Below the pieces are notes generated by a model, which searched no databases, had not been told where the DNA came from, and saw only the letters and a program-made list of their open reading frames with translations. Source: Clavaria fumosa (Eukaryota; Basidiomycota; Agaricomycetes; Agaricales; Clavariaceae). Taken from it: a stretch of DNA of 64,000 bases. The first letter of the stretch is position 1. Each line of letters begins with the position of its first letter. Shown in pieces: positions 40,807 to 52,439 of the stretch. Both the position numbers and the translations under genes were made by a program. Location: contig OX637801.1 of the NCBI GenBank assembly GCA_951802425.1, positions 868,001 through 932,000 of the forward strand. Reading direction: 5' to 3'.

Positions 40807-43122
40807 ATGCCTCCGCGAGTGGACTTGGTCATCGTATTCCGGACTGTCAGAAAGTCTGAATCGAAGCAACTGACCCTTCAACGTGCCCAACATGCAGAGC
40901 AGCAATATACACGTCTCCTCGACACGCTTAAGACTGCAGGCCTACGTGCGGTAGGACGAAGAGGCAAGAAGGACAATTTGATGATTTTTATATGGTGTCC
41001 GCTATCCCAGTTGGCTTGTCTCATGCGGAAGGCCAGGCTAGTCAACCGAATAAGCGCTCGTAATGCAAAATCATGCTCACGACCACCACAGACGTTCTGA
41101 CTTCTGCCTTGGCCTCCCACTATCTAATGCGCTCACTACCACGAATCCCGAAGATTTGTCGCCTGCGGATCGGATACGACTCGTCCACGACTACATTACG
41201 TGCACGACTTTGGACGGCGGTCTGAACATCACGCCTGGCTCAACGGCATGGGATCTCGTCGATTCCGTTATTGGTCTGCATGATCATAGTTTCAACGAGA
41301 CCTGGCTTCGCTCCTGGACCGCTCATCGTTGGGCCGCTGTTAAATTGGAGACCATAAGAGATCAGGTATATTTCCTGTCTCTGTCTTCAGTTGCCGCGAC
41401 TTATTGGGCTTGTCAGTTTGGCGATTCTGTGGCATTGTACTTCGCCTTTCTGTCTACTTACACCCAAGCTTTGATCTTCCCGTCTGTTCTCGGCATCGTC
41501 TTCTACTTCTTCGGCAGCTCTTACTCACCAGTGTATTCGGTCCTCCTCCTTATATGGTCCATCACATTCGTCGAGTGGTGGCGTGTTCGAGAAAGGATTC
41601 TCTCTCTCCGTTGGGGTACACGTGGTTCTTTCCGAGTTGAGAAGCGCCGCTCCAGTTACCAAGCAGGCTTCCCTTGGTGGAAGCGCGAACTGAGGATCGT
41701 CGCAAGCATCCCAGTTATACTTTTGTTCGCTGTTGTTTTAGCAACCCTGCTCATGGGGATATTCATCTTTGAGGCTTTCGTGACTCATCTATATACTGGG
41801 CCGGGGCAAAAATATATTGTAAGTGACCTTTTGTCGGTCGTATCATCGCTAATCTTCGTCTTGGACATCGCAGGCCTTCGCTCCAACCGTCCTTTTCATT
41901 GCCGTTGTGCCCCGCCTTCTGGCCATCTATCAGGTGTACGCAAAACGCTTCACCTCCTGGGAAAACCATAAGCACCAATCCTCCCATGACGCTTCGCTGA
42001 CTCTCAAAACTTTCGCCCTCACTGCCGTTGTGGCGTATCTTGGCTTGGCCCTTAGTGCGTTTGTGTATGTCCCCTTCGGCGAGAGTATCATGCGGTATGT
42101 GCAAGCACGGCTATTTGAAGGTTTCGACTATAGGCTGTTCAAGTTCGAGAATGGAACCATCTTTGGTAATAAAGCCGCGAGCGAGACTGTGAAGGGGATA
42201 TGGGACACCGACTCCAGCACCGTGCGGATGAAACTTAACCCGCGCAGACTGAGGGACCAGCTCTTCGCGGAGACTGTGACGAATCAGGTTATCAACACAT
42301 TCAATGAGATTGGCCTGCCTTTTATCCTGCGTTTCCTATTTTCACCAAACAGATCTTCGAGTGGTAGTGGGAAAGATGCCAAAAAGCGAGTTGTATCTGA
42401 GGATGAAGTTCCCAAGCAAGGCCCTGTCGCCGGCTCGAAGGAGGAAAGGGAATTTTTGGAGGTCGTGCAGAGGGAAGTTGCGTTGCCAGACTATGATCTC
42501 TTCGAAGACTACAATGAGATGGTGACCCAGTTTGGCTATGTTGCACTCTGGTCGACCATCTGGCCACTGGCTCCTGGTTTGTTTCATCTCAAAGGTCCTC
42601 TGAATGAAGTGAGTACTGATGGTCAATTTAACAGTGATGGCGCTGGCGAATAACTTTCTAGAAGACCGGTCAGACGCGTTCAAAATTACCGTGCACGTTC
42701 GACGGCCCATTCCGACGCGGACAGACACAATTGGACCTTGGCTAGATACGCTTACATTCCTCGTGTGGCTCTCTGCACTCACGAACTCGTCGCTCGTGTA
42801 CCTCTTTCGGCCGGCGCATGTGACACATCGGGAGTTAGTCACATCGGCAATGCTGATCGCGCTCGCATCAAGTCACGGTTATTTGCTGCTGCGTGTCCTA
42901 GTGCGGCATGTTGTCGACCGAGTAGCGTGGTCGCACAGCGAGGAAGTATGGCAATGGGAGCGCAGCGAGCGAGAGGTCAAGTCAAAGTATCTGCAAAGCG
43001 TGGAAGGTTGTCCCGACCACCAGCATGCGGAAACTGACGAGGATAGTCACACCGAGGATGCTGGGTTTTGGGAATTTGATGATGGCCTTGAGGAGATCAG
43101 ATGCATTGGCAAGCATGTGTGA
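40807..43122 (+). CDS. TMEM16/anoctamin family membrane protein (Ist2-like)
   Basis: Four exons, 40807-41036, 41092-41818, 41874-42576 and 42635-43122, give 715 residues in one frame. The family comprises Ca2+-activated lipid scramblases, channels and ER-plasma membrane tethers; the yeast relative is Ist2. Signatures include WTAHRWAAVKLETIRDQVYF, SVALYFAFLSTYTQALIFP, FVEWWRVRERILSLRWGTRG, TVLFIAVVPRLLAIYQVYAK and FGYVALWSTIWPLAPVMAL. NNFLEDRSDAFKITVHVRRP follows. Several hydrophobic helices are visible in exons 2-4, and the tail is acidic (HAETDEDSHTEDAG...). Exon 1 (VDLVIVFRTVRKSESK) is the cytosolic N-domain. The first intron appears to use a GC donor (AG-gctagt). Scramblase versus tether activity cannot be told from sequence. 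The gene is intact and CpG-rich. Confidence 0.9.
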
Positions 43123-43325
43123 TAGAGACTGTTTGCCCCCTAGAGCTGTATATAATCAGAATTTTCTTAGCTTTGTTACCAATGTTTTTCACCGTGTAGA
43201 ATGATGTTGCTTGTTGTAGTAATTATGTATGAGTTGGGGACTGGCAATCCTGTGTGTCACTTACATCAGTGATGTCTACCAAAATGGCACAACAAGTGAC
43301 ACAAAAGTTGTGAGGAGGTTATAGG
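43123..43325. other. Downstream spacer of TMEM16 gene
   Basis: AT-rich, with no coding content; it probably holds the 3' UTR and terminator. Confidence 0.5.
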
Positions 43326-43500
43326 CTTCCACAGGCATTTTGAAGCTTTGTTTTAGTGGTGAGACAAAATGTTCACAGAATGAATTGTCCAAAACAAATT
43401 TTTAATTTTTGCCTCAATATTTAAGCATGAGCACAGGTGGTGTAATATAAATTCACTGAGGTCAAAATTGAAAATCCTGCTTTGTAAAATAATTCTAGGA
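43326..43500. repeat. Foldback repeat, copy 2
   Basis: Shares GGCTTCCACAG, GTGAGACAAAATGTTC and a TTTTTAATTTTTGCCTCA block with 23113-23310. Ends were not resolved. Confidence 0.55.
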
Positions 43501-43757
43501 TTGTTTTATCTCACTATGGTGAAGCATCAAACTCAATAGAGAGGTCAGAAAGGTGAACATGATGAGTTCAATACCAGATTGCATATACTGGGTGAGATAA
43601 AATTTGTAGAAATATTCTGATTGCTGGAGAATATAGACAATATACATCAGATCAATATCTCTCACTGGGGCTAAGCTCAAAAATGGCTGAGGAATGCAGG
43701 AAATGGCACACAGATATCTGCATCCATTTATGGCAACATGATCTGGCCTCTTCCCCC

Positions 43758-44143
43758 TCCTCCAACTATCAAGATGAACACCTGGAGTATGATGTTGAAG
43801 CAATCCTTGATGTCAAGAAGGTTGAGTGTGGAGTGAAGTACTTGGTGAAGTGAATGAGATACCCAGTGGAGGAGAACACTTGGGAGCCTTGCAGGAATCT
43901 CATTAATGTGACATTGCTGCTCTGAGATTTCTTCTGGCAATACCCTGACAAGGCAAAACTAGCAGGTTGGGATGCCCTGCCTTAAAGGGGGGGGTTATGT
44001 CACATGATGCAGGGGGCCTGAGCATGGGAATGCCAGGGCTGTGAGTATATATATACCTTTGCTTCTCCTTTCTTGTACCCTTTCCCCCTTATGTTATTAT
44101 CATCATCATTGACCTCCCACTTAGTTGTGTGAGATTGAGTCTG
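43758..44143 (+). pseudogene. Gypsy-A chromodomain and LTR relic
   Basis: LEYDVEAILDVKKVECGVKY, VEENTWEPCRNLIN and DKAKLAGWDALP are the family A chromodomain end, with several stops. A purine tract AAAGGGGGGGG follows, then an LTR lacking its first ~100 bp. It includes GTATATATATACC and ends AGTCTGATA at 44143. Confidence 0.8.
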
Positions 44144-44144
44144 A

Positions 44145-44785
44145 TACCTGATTGATGTATCAAAGGGTCCCTGGAGATCCATGTGGAGACAATCAAGTGA
44201 ACCCTTGCCTTTTTGCCACCATCTTTCAGGAAAGGTGCTTGTGGGTGCCTCCTTCCTGCACATCCCTCACACAGTCCTGGTTCTCAGGTCCAATCCATTA
44301 ACCAATCTATTCTTAGCCATGTGACAGAAACTAGCCTCATTGAATGGGGTTCCAGATCACACAGTGAATGCCATGTCACAGGGTCAAGTCAGTGTTAGTG
44401 AGATGACACATTTCAGCTCATATAGACTGTTAGACCAGTTCCCCTCCATTGCAACTGTTCCATTAGTTTTGTAGATGGTGACTTGTCCTCCCTTCTTATG
44501 GATCTCAAGTCCTTTTTTATTGATCCTGCTTTCTGATATCAGGTTATCAGTAGCATCAGGGCAGTAGCTGACATTTGGAAGGGAAATTGCATGGTTTGTC
44601 TGGCCATTAATGGAGCATATTATGTCAACTCATCCTTCCCCATGGACTTCAAGCTTGGTCCAGTTTTGTTGATGCTTCCAATGGTCACATGTTAAGGTGA
44701 GAAGGTTCCAAAGGCTTGGCAGTCATTGCATATGTGGTTTGTGGAGCCACTATCAAGGATGAATCTATATCAAGATGAGGATCTA
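44145..44785 (-). pseudogene. Copia protease/pre-integrase fragment (family Co1), inverted
   Basis: On the minus strand it reads ILDSGSTNHICND (protease DSG), then ISESRINKKGLEIHKKGGQV, AKNRLVNGLDLRTR and LDCLHMDLQGPF at the start of the integrase. Stops are frequent. It is a partial copy in opposite orientation to the main Copia body. Confidence 0.7.
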
Positions 44786-44869
44786 TCCCTGGTTGCCAGG
44801 TGGGAGGAATGGGAGTGTATTGGTTTGGACCACTTTGTTTGCTTGTGCTCTTGTTGTCTCCAGCCCTGT

Positions 44870-46984
44870 TTTCTCTTCCTTTTTCTTTTGCTTAGTTAGT
44901 AAAGAGCTGGAGGTGATGGGCTCCTCAGTCATTGACAAGGACTTCATGACCATCATACTTACCTCAATCCCTCCAAGCTACCACACACTTCTTCACTCAA
45001 TCTCACATAATGCCAACCTCCCTGGTTAAAGCCTGAACCTGAATGACTTGATGTGAATCATCTTTGAGGAGGCTAGGCAATGGAAGCTCACCAACCAATC
45101 CTCAAAAAGTCTGGGGATGTGACACTCCATGTGAAGAATGGCAAAGGCTGACAAGAAAAGAACAACTCATCAGAAAACAAGACCCCATGTGGAAACTGCT
45201 GATGCACTAACCACAAGACTGCAAACTGCTTCCAGAAAGGTGGTGTCAAGGAAGGGCAGGCTCTGTGGCAAAAGAAAGGCAAAACTGCAAATACTGCAGT
45301 TGTGCAAAAGAGTAAAAAAGATGATCACAATAGCTATCTGGCATTCACTTGCCTTGATGACCTGTCCCAGGACACCATGACCATGGTGATGCTTCCTAGG
45401 CTATCCAAAGTCATACTGGACAGTGGTGTGATGGCACATCCCTGCCCAGACAAAACTATGTTCATTAGCTACTCACCCATGAGCAGCAGGCCAATCACAG
45501 CTGCTGATGGAAGGGAATTAAATGCAATTGGCCACAGTAACATCATCCTACAAGTCCTGAATGGTCAGAAGACTACTAAATCCAGGCTTAAGAATGTTGC
45601 ACATGCACCTGCCATGGCATTTACCCTTATATCCATTGGAAAACTCTCTGAGGCAGATACATGACAGAATTTACTGAGAATATCTGTATGATAAAGAATG
45701 GCCAAGGAAAAGTATTAGCTTTAATCCTGAAGAAAAACAGCCTATACAGGATAGGAAGGCCATTTTCCCTGTCAGACACTGTGCATATAGCTATAAAACC
45801 CCAAAAACTCACCATCCTTGAGGCACACTGTGTTCTCAGACACAAAAATTATGGTGCAGTGAGTGCTCTGATGTCAGGAAAGATCCTTTGGATTGAAGTA
45901 AATGACATGTTGGACACACCCTTTTGCAATGCCTGTGCTCAGGCCAAACCACATAGACAGCCATTCCTGCAGAAAGCTACAAACAAAGTGGAACATTATG
46001 GCAAGCAGATCCACATGGACATCTGGAGGCCCACATTAGTTCAGTCCCTTGGGGGCAATCATTATGCTATTGACTTCATTGACAATGCAATGGAATGGGC
46101 TGAACCCACCTTGCACATCAGAAGTCCAAGGTTCTTGATGCCTACAAAAGATCTGAGGCAGCTGCAGAAACCCAAGATGGCATGAAGATAAAGCACCTAC
46201 ATTCATATTGTGCTGCCAAATTCACCTCCAAATTGTTCTCAGTCTCAGATCATCTAGCTGCCAAGGGAATGAAGCAAGGACTTACTGTCCATAACACACA
46301 TGAGCAGGCATTGTGGAGCACTGGAACAGAACCAAGGTTGAGCTGGCAATGCACAGCTACCAAGGAACCTCTTGGGTGACACAATGAGCCATGCAGCCTG
46401 GATAAAGAATTGAGCATGTACACATGCTCTGGGTGGGTTCACCCCTTTCTGAACTTTCATATTCAGCACATGTGCTTGGGTGAAGGTTGTTGATGCTGGA
46501 AAACTTGAGTCAAGGGCATGCACTGGTCACCTTGTTGGCTTAAGCAACAAGTCAAAATTGAGTGCAAGGTTGTATTTAATCAAGATGACCACCCAGACCC
46601 CATACTTTGGGACAATGAGACACAGCATGAAGGGGAGATGTCTAAAAACATTCTGCATCCTCAGTCACCTCATGACACTGACCAACCTGATGCACCTGAC
46701 AGTGACAATGTTGAATGCAACCAGAAAGATCCCCAAGACCTGCAATCTATCCAGCTGGAACCTCTTCACCTGCCTGCTGATGAGGACCAACATCCCTGCC
46801 AAGCATGCCCACAGCAGGGTTACCACAGGATGCTAGCCAGCTACCCCCCAGACACTGCAAATGTTAACATCATGATTGATCTCCCATAAGAGAACATTGA
46901 CTTACCTCTATTCACCTACTCTCTGGCACAATGTGCAGTGAACCTTGCACTCTCACCCAGGCACTTGCTAGCCCTGATGCAAAG
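44870..46984 (+). pseudogene. Decayed Copia (Co1): gag, protease, integrase
   Basis: Frames include DKDFMTIILTSIPPSYHTLL (gag) and a knuckle region near 45180-45260. The protease reads LSKVILDSGVMAHPCPDKTM and then KNVAHAPAMAFTLISIGKLS. Pre-integrase and integrase read CVLRHKNYGAVSALM, FCNACAQAKPHRQPFLQKA and HMDIWRPTLVQSLGGNHYAI, then LTVHNTHEQ. An acidic linker (DDHPDPILWDNETQHEGEM) precedes the RT, as in other Copia polyproteins. Many frameshifts and stops are present. Confidence 0.82.
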
Positions 46985-48340
46985 TCAATCAGAGTTGGCT
47001 GGAGTTGGTACAGAGTCCAGAGTCTGGAGTGGGAATCATGCTTATGTGATTGGATGGGGTCATAACAGCAACACTCAGATCCATCACAATGTGGACTTCT
47101 TTCTCAAGATCAAAATGCCTCATGAGTGCTTCAATATAGGCCCTTTGGCTCAGTGCAAGTCTCCTTGCTGATCTGTCCCTTTGGACCTCAAAGCCCAGCA
47201 GCCAGGCTAGCTCACCTTGGTCCATGATGTTGAATGATGCCTTCAGGTCCTTTTTCATGCTGTCAATGGCAGCCTGTGAGTTTCTCATGATGATCATGTC
47301 ATCAGTAGACACTGGTACATGAACAGTTTCATCTCCTTTTGTTCTGATGAAAAGTGATTGGTCAAGTTGAACCCCAGTTGTGTGAATGTGCATGCCATGC
47401 ACTCATACCACCTTCTTCTTGCTTGTTCAGACTGTAGAGTCCTTTTTTCAGGCAGGACACTTTTCTTCACTCTTCATTGTCCAAGATCCCAGTTGGTGCC
47501 TCCATATAGACCTCACCCTCAAGATCTGCATTCAGGTAAGCACTGACAACATCAATTTGGTCAATTTCCCATTTGCACTGAGCAGCTAGAGCCAGGACAA
47601 CTCTTATTGAGTCAATCTTGGCCAGTGGCAGTGAAAGTCTCATCATGGTTTATTCCATTTGTCTGATGGTGCCCACCTGTGATGACTCAAGCTTTGTACT
47701 TGACAATATCACCATTTGGTCCAAGCTTTACCTTGAAGACATATCTGCATGGGAATCCTTAGGGTGTAACACAGGTAAACCCGCGGGTATCTCAATGTTG
47801 ACCCGTACCTGCACCCGGGATGTAACCCTACCCATATCCAGCGGGTTTACCCATCAAAATGAGCTCTAGAACAATCAAAACGGTCAAGAATTGAGTGAGA
47901 TATGCTTGAAACAGTGATTTCAGATTGTTATAAGCATATCTCACTCAATTCCTGTCTGTTTTGGACATTCTAGGGGCTCATTTCAAAGTGCATGGGTAGC
48001 AGGATCCTTACCCATACCCTACCCATACCTGTACCCACCAGGAAACCCATGCAGGTTACCCATATCCATGTTACACCCTACATGGGATGACCAGCTTATT
48101 TGTGGGGCAGTCAACTATGTCCCAGGTGTATAGTCTTTTCAGTATGTTGAGCTCAGCCTGATAGGCCTCTTTCCATCTGCTCCTCCATAACTCTGCACCC
48201 TCTGCTCTGCTCTTTCCTCAGACTCCATTCTGCTATCCTTTGGACCTTTCAGACTTCATTCTAGAACCTTCTCCCTTCATCCCCTTGTTCTGTCTACCAA
48301 TGGGAGGATGCCCATGACCCATGGGAGTTGTCTTTTGTTG
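46985..48340 (-). pseudogene. Copia (Co1) reverse transcriptase segment, inverted, split by a MITE
   Basis: Read on the minus strand from 48200: RWKEAYQAELNILKRLYTWD and IVDCPTNKLVIP; then, after the MITE, YVFKVKLGPNGDIVKYK, NHDETFTATG, DDMIIMRNSQAAIDSMKK, LAWLLGFEVQRDRSARRL and LSQRAYIEALMRHFDLE. This is the RT that belongs between the plus-strand integrase (ending about 46984) and the plus-strand RNase H (from 48861), so the segment is inverted relative to both. Confidence 0.82.
47760..48080. mobile_element. hAT-like MITE, 321 bp, imperfect duplication
   Basis: The ends are TAGGGTGTAACACAGGTAAA and ATATCCATGTTACACCCTA. It interrupts the Copia RT between VIP and the VFK motif. The flanks CATGGGAATCCT and CATGGGATG are similar but not identical, as expected for an old 8-bp duplication. 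It shares ends and a central palindrome with the MITEs at 9350 and 55652. Confidence 0.78.
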
Positions 48341-48860
48341 TTGTTTCTTTGTTCCATGAAAATTGCACAGGCACATGTGGTGAAACTCTCCTAGTAATTT
48401 GATATATACTATGTTTCAAAGTACCCCTATACTCCTGTCCTTGCAGTATAAGATCCTACCTGTATTTCCCTGTTCTGCAGTTTGAATATTAACATCTCTT
48501 GACTCCAAATGTCTCTGAGCTTTTGTCCTCATTGTCCTCAACACTCTCCACATCATCCAACCAACTCCAAGTAACTCCGGCAGACTCTGACAGAATTTGG
48601 AGTTTGACTTCTGTTCTGATTTTCTTGTTTCTGTTTGACAAATAGGGACACATACATGTATATATGTGGCAGCACAACACATACATTGAGGCCAGAGTCC
48701 CATAAGTTTCTGCTTCTGCTATCTGTTTTCCATTTGTCCAATATGGACTCCAATCAGACTCTGATCTATATATCTCTGCTCTGCTAACTCCTCTGCTGCT
48801 AATGTGATAGGACTGTGACAGTTGCACTATCAAAGGATCAGTGCCCAACTGAGCCAATAG
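48341..48860. other. Gene-free stretch within the Copia
   Basis: No RT or RNase H similarity was recognised. The DNA is rich in CTCTG/TCTGACT phrases (AACTCC, GACTCC, CAGACTCTGA) and holds ACATACATGTATATATGTGG. It may be sequence inserted at the right edge of the inversion. Confidence 0.45.
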
Positions 48861-49543
48861 ACATACCATATCAGGAGGCATTGAGAGGAGTGCTCTGGCC
48901 CACCATCATCACCCACCCTGACATCCAACTTGCTGTTGGCATTTGTTGCAATTCACACAGAACCCAGCCCCAGAGCACTGGGAAGCACTGAAGTGGCTAA
49001 TCAGATATTTGCACACTACACAGAATCTCTGGATCACCCTAGGTGGTGCAGGAATCTGCCCTGAAGTTTTCTTGGATGCAGATTGGGCCTCACAACCAGA
49101 TCAGCACTTGATTTGAGGTTTTGTGGCAAGGCTAGGATGGGGTGTGGTCACCTGGTCCTTGAAGAAGCAGACCTTGTTTGCACAGTTGAGTATGCAAGCA
49201 GAATATGTTGTGGTGGTGCATGTGGCAAGGGAGATCTATTGGCTGTGAAGTTTCTTGACTGAAGTTGGAGTGCATGAAGAAGGCCCAATGAAAGTTGTGG
49301 GTGGACAACCTGTTGACTATTGTAATAGCAAAAACCAACAAATTTCATGCATGGATGAAGCACATCAACATCCAGCACCACCTTGCACATGAAGCTGTCA
49401 AACATGGTATGAACATGGTATGATTGCCATTGAATACATTCTCACCATTAAAAATGTCACTGATGGGCTCACAAAGCCTCTTGCTTGCCCTGCTTTTGAA
49501 ATCTTTATTTGTGAACTTGCCCTACTGCCCACTTGAGGGGGAG
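48861..49543 (+). pseudogene. Copia (Co1) RNase H
   Basis: Plus-strand pieces read HPDIQLAVGICC, MQAEYVVVVHVAREIYWL (the AEY motif), a segment on KFHAWMKHINIQHHLAHEAV (the HxxxKHIDIQYH motif) and NVTDGLTKPLACPAFE (ADxLTKP motif). It ends in the purine tract GAGGGGGAG at 49535-49543, directly before an LTR start TGTTGGGATTATC. Confidence 0.82.
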
Positions 49544-49588
49544 TGTTGGGATTATCTGCAATCACTGCTGTTTCAAGCAGACAGTGAA
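49544..49588 (+). repeat. Copia (Co1) 3' LTR start
   Basis: TGTTGGGATTATCTGCAATC follows the purine tract, as expected for a Copia LTR. The LTR runs into the long inverted repeat and its end was not identified. Confidence 0.65.
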
Positions 49589-50758
49589 TTGCTGTGTTTC
49601 TGGTGTGACTTGCCAATTCCATTTCAGTTCATATTTTGAGCCAGATATTCAAATTGTTATAATTCACTCAATTCTCTATATTTTGACTTTGAATTTTTTT
49701 GTGAGTCCTTCAAGGTGTCCTCTTGGTGCTAGTGGCATTCATTAATTCCATTTGATAAATTCAAAAGTCCTTTTTTGGCCCTTTTTTGAGTGATTTCCAC
49801 AGTTGAACAGCTCTGGTGACTGAAAATCAGCATAGATTGAGTTGAGATGGTGCATGCACCTCTACTAGTATTCCACCTAGGTGCTCCTACAATTTGGGGC
49901 TGCTTGGGTGGCATCTGAACTTCTGGTGGCTGTTGTACAAGAATCATGACTTAATAGACAATGGTACTGAAACATCTGTCAGAAATCCAGATGTCACCCA
50001 AGCAGCCCCAAATTGTAGGAGCACCTAGGTGGAATACTAGTGGAGGTGCATGCACCATCTCAACTCAATCTATGCTAATTTTCAGTCACCAGAGCTGTTT
50101 GACCATGGAAATCACTCAAAATGGGTGTAAGATGTGGTTGAAGTGAGACCAGATATCCTCAGTCACAAGTGCACTTGAACCCTGTTTATAGCAGTAGTTA
50201 TGCAGTCATAGTGACAGTAGTAGGATAAGTGTGGCTGATTAGCTAAGCATCCAGGGAAGTCCCTTCACCCCTAGGGTGGACCCTTACAATTAGTGTTTTA
50301 AAGTCCAGTCTTTTTCAGTCTTTTTGCTATTTTGCAACTATTGAAGCTAGAGCCAAACTGTTGAAGTTGTCCCATAAAAGTATAGACTTAGAACAACTAA
50401 AAAAAAGTGGTCTGAACCAGTCTGGACCACTTTTTTGAGTTGCTCTAAGCCTATGCTTTTATGAGACGACTTCAACAGTTTTGCTCTAGCTTCAATAGTT
50501 GCAAAAATAGCAAAAAGACTGAAAAAGACTGGACTTTAAAACATTACTTACAATGGACTAAAACTGGACTTTTGAAATTTGTCAAATAGAATCAATGAAT
50601 GCCACTAGTACCAAGAGGACACCTTGAAGGACTCACAAAAAGATTTTGAAGTCAAAACATAGAGAATTGAGTGAGTTATAACAATTTGAATATCTAGCTT
50701 AAAATATGAACTGAAATGGAATTGGCAAGGTCACATTGGGAACACAGTAATGTTTGTA
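49589..50758. repeat. Long inverted repeat (stem about 300 bp)
   Basis: The left arm 49589-49926 is complementary to the right arm, which is in two parts, 49978-50121 and about 50560-50758. Matching landmarks are TTGCCAATTCCATTTCAGTT with its mirror AACTGAAATGGAATTGGCAA, and TAGGTGCTCCTACAATTTGG with CCAAATTGTAGGAGCACCTA. The apex is only about 50 nt. The right arm is interrupted by roughly 440 bp that include a 256-bp hAT MITE. Transcription through it would give a long hairpin RNA. Confidence 0.88.
50291..50546. mobile_element. hAT-type foldback MITE, 256 bp, TSD CTTACAAT
   Basis: Arms of about 120 bp are inverted repeats starting TAGTGTTTTAAAGTCCAGTC and ending in the mirror GACTGGACTTTAAAACATTA. 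CTTACAAT flanks it at 50283-50290 and 50547-50554. It encodes no protein and is almost entirely stem. Confidence 0.92.
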
Positions 50759-51278
50759 GTCATCATGCCATACTTTGACACAGTCCTTACTTTGACTGAG
50801 CTGTGAGTACTTCAATTTTTACTGCATCATATTCACCTTTAATGAGCTATGATAGAATACACAGACAATATGTATAGTTATAAAGCCAGTCCTTACTTTT
50901 GACTAAGCTAATATATGGACAATAGTTGCTTTTCAACAAGAATAATGCAGAGTTTCCCCATTATTTACCAACACATCAGCCTTAAACAAGCTACAGGGTC
51001 CCTTGAGTATCTACAGTATATATATTTTCAGTATAGTACTGTTGCCATGTTTTGAGGCCAGAAGGCCAGAAATTGGAGTGGACAGCTTTTGTTTTTTTGT
51101 CATGCTTTGTGTCGTGTCATAATGTGTTACGTCACGTTGTTGCGTGAATCACGGATTGTGGGGCTATGCGATGTTGCTGTCGACGCTGCGCACCTGCCGG
51201 GTTGAGTCCCGGCAGCTGTGCTCCGCCTTAAAGCGAGCAAGTTTGTGCACTACTACCACTCTACTCTCTGCAGCTTAC
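50759..51278. other. Intergenic, AT-rich to GC-rich transition
   Basis: No coding content. The right end (TCATAATGTGTTACGTCACG) probably belongs to the promoter of the next gene; ACGTCA is a CRE-like motif. Confidence 0.5.
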
Positions 51279-52195
51279 ATGTATCCCCACACCCGAAGAC
51301 GCGCACCAATGCCCCCTTATCGCCACAAATGCTACCAACCCGAGATAGTAGACGTGGAATCGGCGCAACTCGACAGGGCAATTGTTGAGAGCCAGCGGGC
51401 GGCGGCAGAGGAGGGGGAGCAGCGAATGCTTGAGGCTCTCCTCGACGAAAGTATGTTGACCTATTCCTCGGAGAGTGAGGGGCGGAAGCAGAGGGAAGAG
51501 CAGGTGTGTCTATCATGTCACATGGTACAAGAGCTAATGGTTAGTGGTGTAGATGTACAGAGATGAGGAAGAGGACTTGATGAGGGCGCTTGCAGAGAGT
51601 GAAAAGGAGGCAAGGCAAGAGGGAACACAGGGGAATGTCGCTAGTTCGCAGGTCGGCGCAGGTCCTTCATATATCGAGCGGTGTTAAAGTGTGCAGACAT
51701 TGCAGGAGCCGCTACTGCCAGAACAAGACCTTTCGCCTGGGAGTCTGAAGTTCAAGTTGGTCATCGTTCGCATCCCCCTCTCCCCCTCAGCCTTATTCCC
51801 TTGTGCAGCTCCGCAAATCCCTTCAGAACTGAGACTGTAGGTGAACGCCATCAGGCCGCGGCTGATCCACCCCCCGATCCCGTTGGGAAGGCTCTCTCGT
51901 TCTTACAGCGGCAAAGGCAATGGCGCGTTGCTAAGGGTATTCCCGAACTGGTAACTGGCAACACCCCCGCAAGCAGACCGTCTGTATCTCCTTTTATTAT
52001 CAATTCTCGACCTAGACTGATATATGGTTTAATAGGCTCGTTGCTTCTTCGCCTTCGAGCTCTCAGACCCTATTGGAGAGCCTGTCGGCAACACCACAGC
52101 CTGTCCGGTCGCATACCGTGTCTCAGATCGCGGATAGCGACCAGCTTCAGCCACCCGATGATGTGGCCCCTCCGCCTTACGAGGATCTGAACTGA
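51279..52195 (+). CDS. Hypothetical protein with UIM-like helices and PPxY tail
   Basis: I do not recognise a named family. The first exon (to about 51501) encodes AQLDRAIVESQRAAAEEGEQ and MLEALLDESMLTYSSESEG. The second (about 51567-51675) encodes EEDLMRALAESEKEAREQ-like sequence. The pattern of acidic residues followed by xxLxxAxxES resembles ubiquitin-interacting motifs. Later exons encode PLLPEQDLSPGSLKF and KALSFLQRQRQWRVAKGIPE. The end is HTVSQIADSDQLQPPDDV then APPPYEDLN and a TGA at 52193-52195. PPPY is a WW-domain ligand typical of proteins that recruit Rsp5/Nedd4 ligases. About four or five short introns are needed, and exact splice sites are uncertain. An alternative start is 51309. 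A ubiquitin-adaptor role is inference. Confidence 0.6.
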
Positions 52196-52439
52196 ACTCC
52201 GCTCAGAAATATTGTCTGTATCAATGTACTGTACAGCGGCTTTCTTACTAGGGCCCAATTAGTTTTCCACATCATTTGTGCTTGTATATCCGAAAGTCCC
52301 ATGGACATGTCCAAAAATGGTGTTCGCCGGTCGCGCACCATGTCGCGAAACCCTCGTCCAGCAATCATCGATCATCTTCAGTGGGTTGGTGGCAGTACTG
52401 TGTGCTGTGTCAGAGACGTCTCGGCCGCAGCTATTCATC

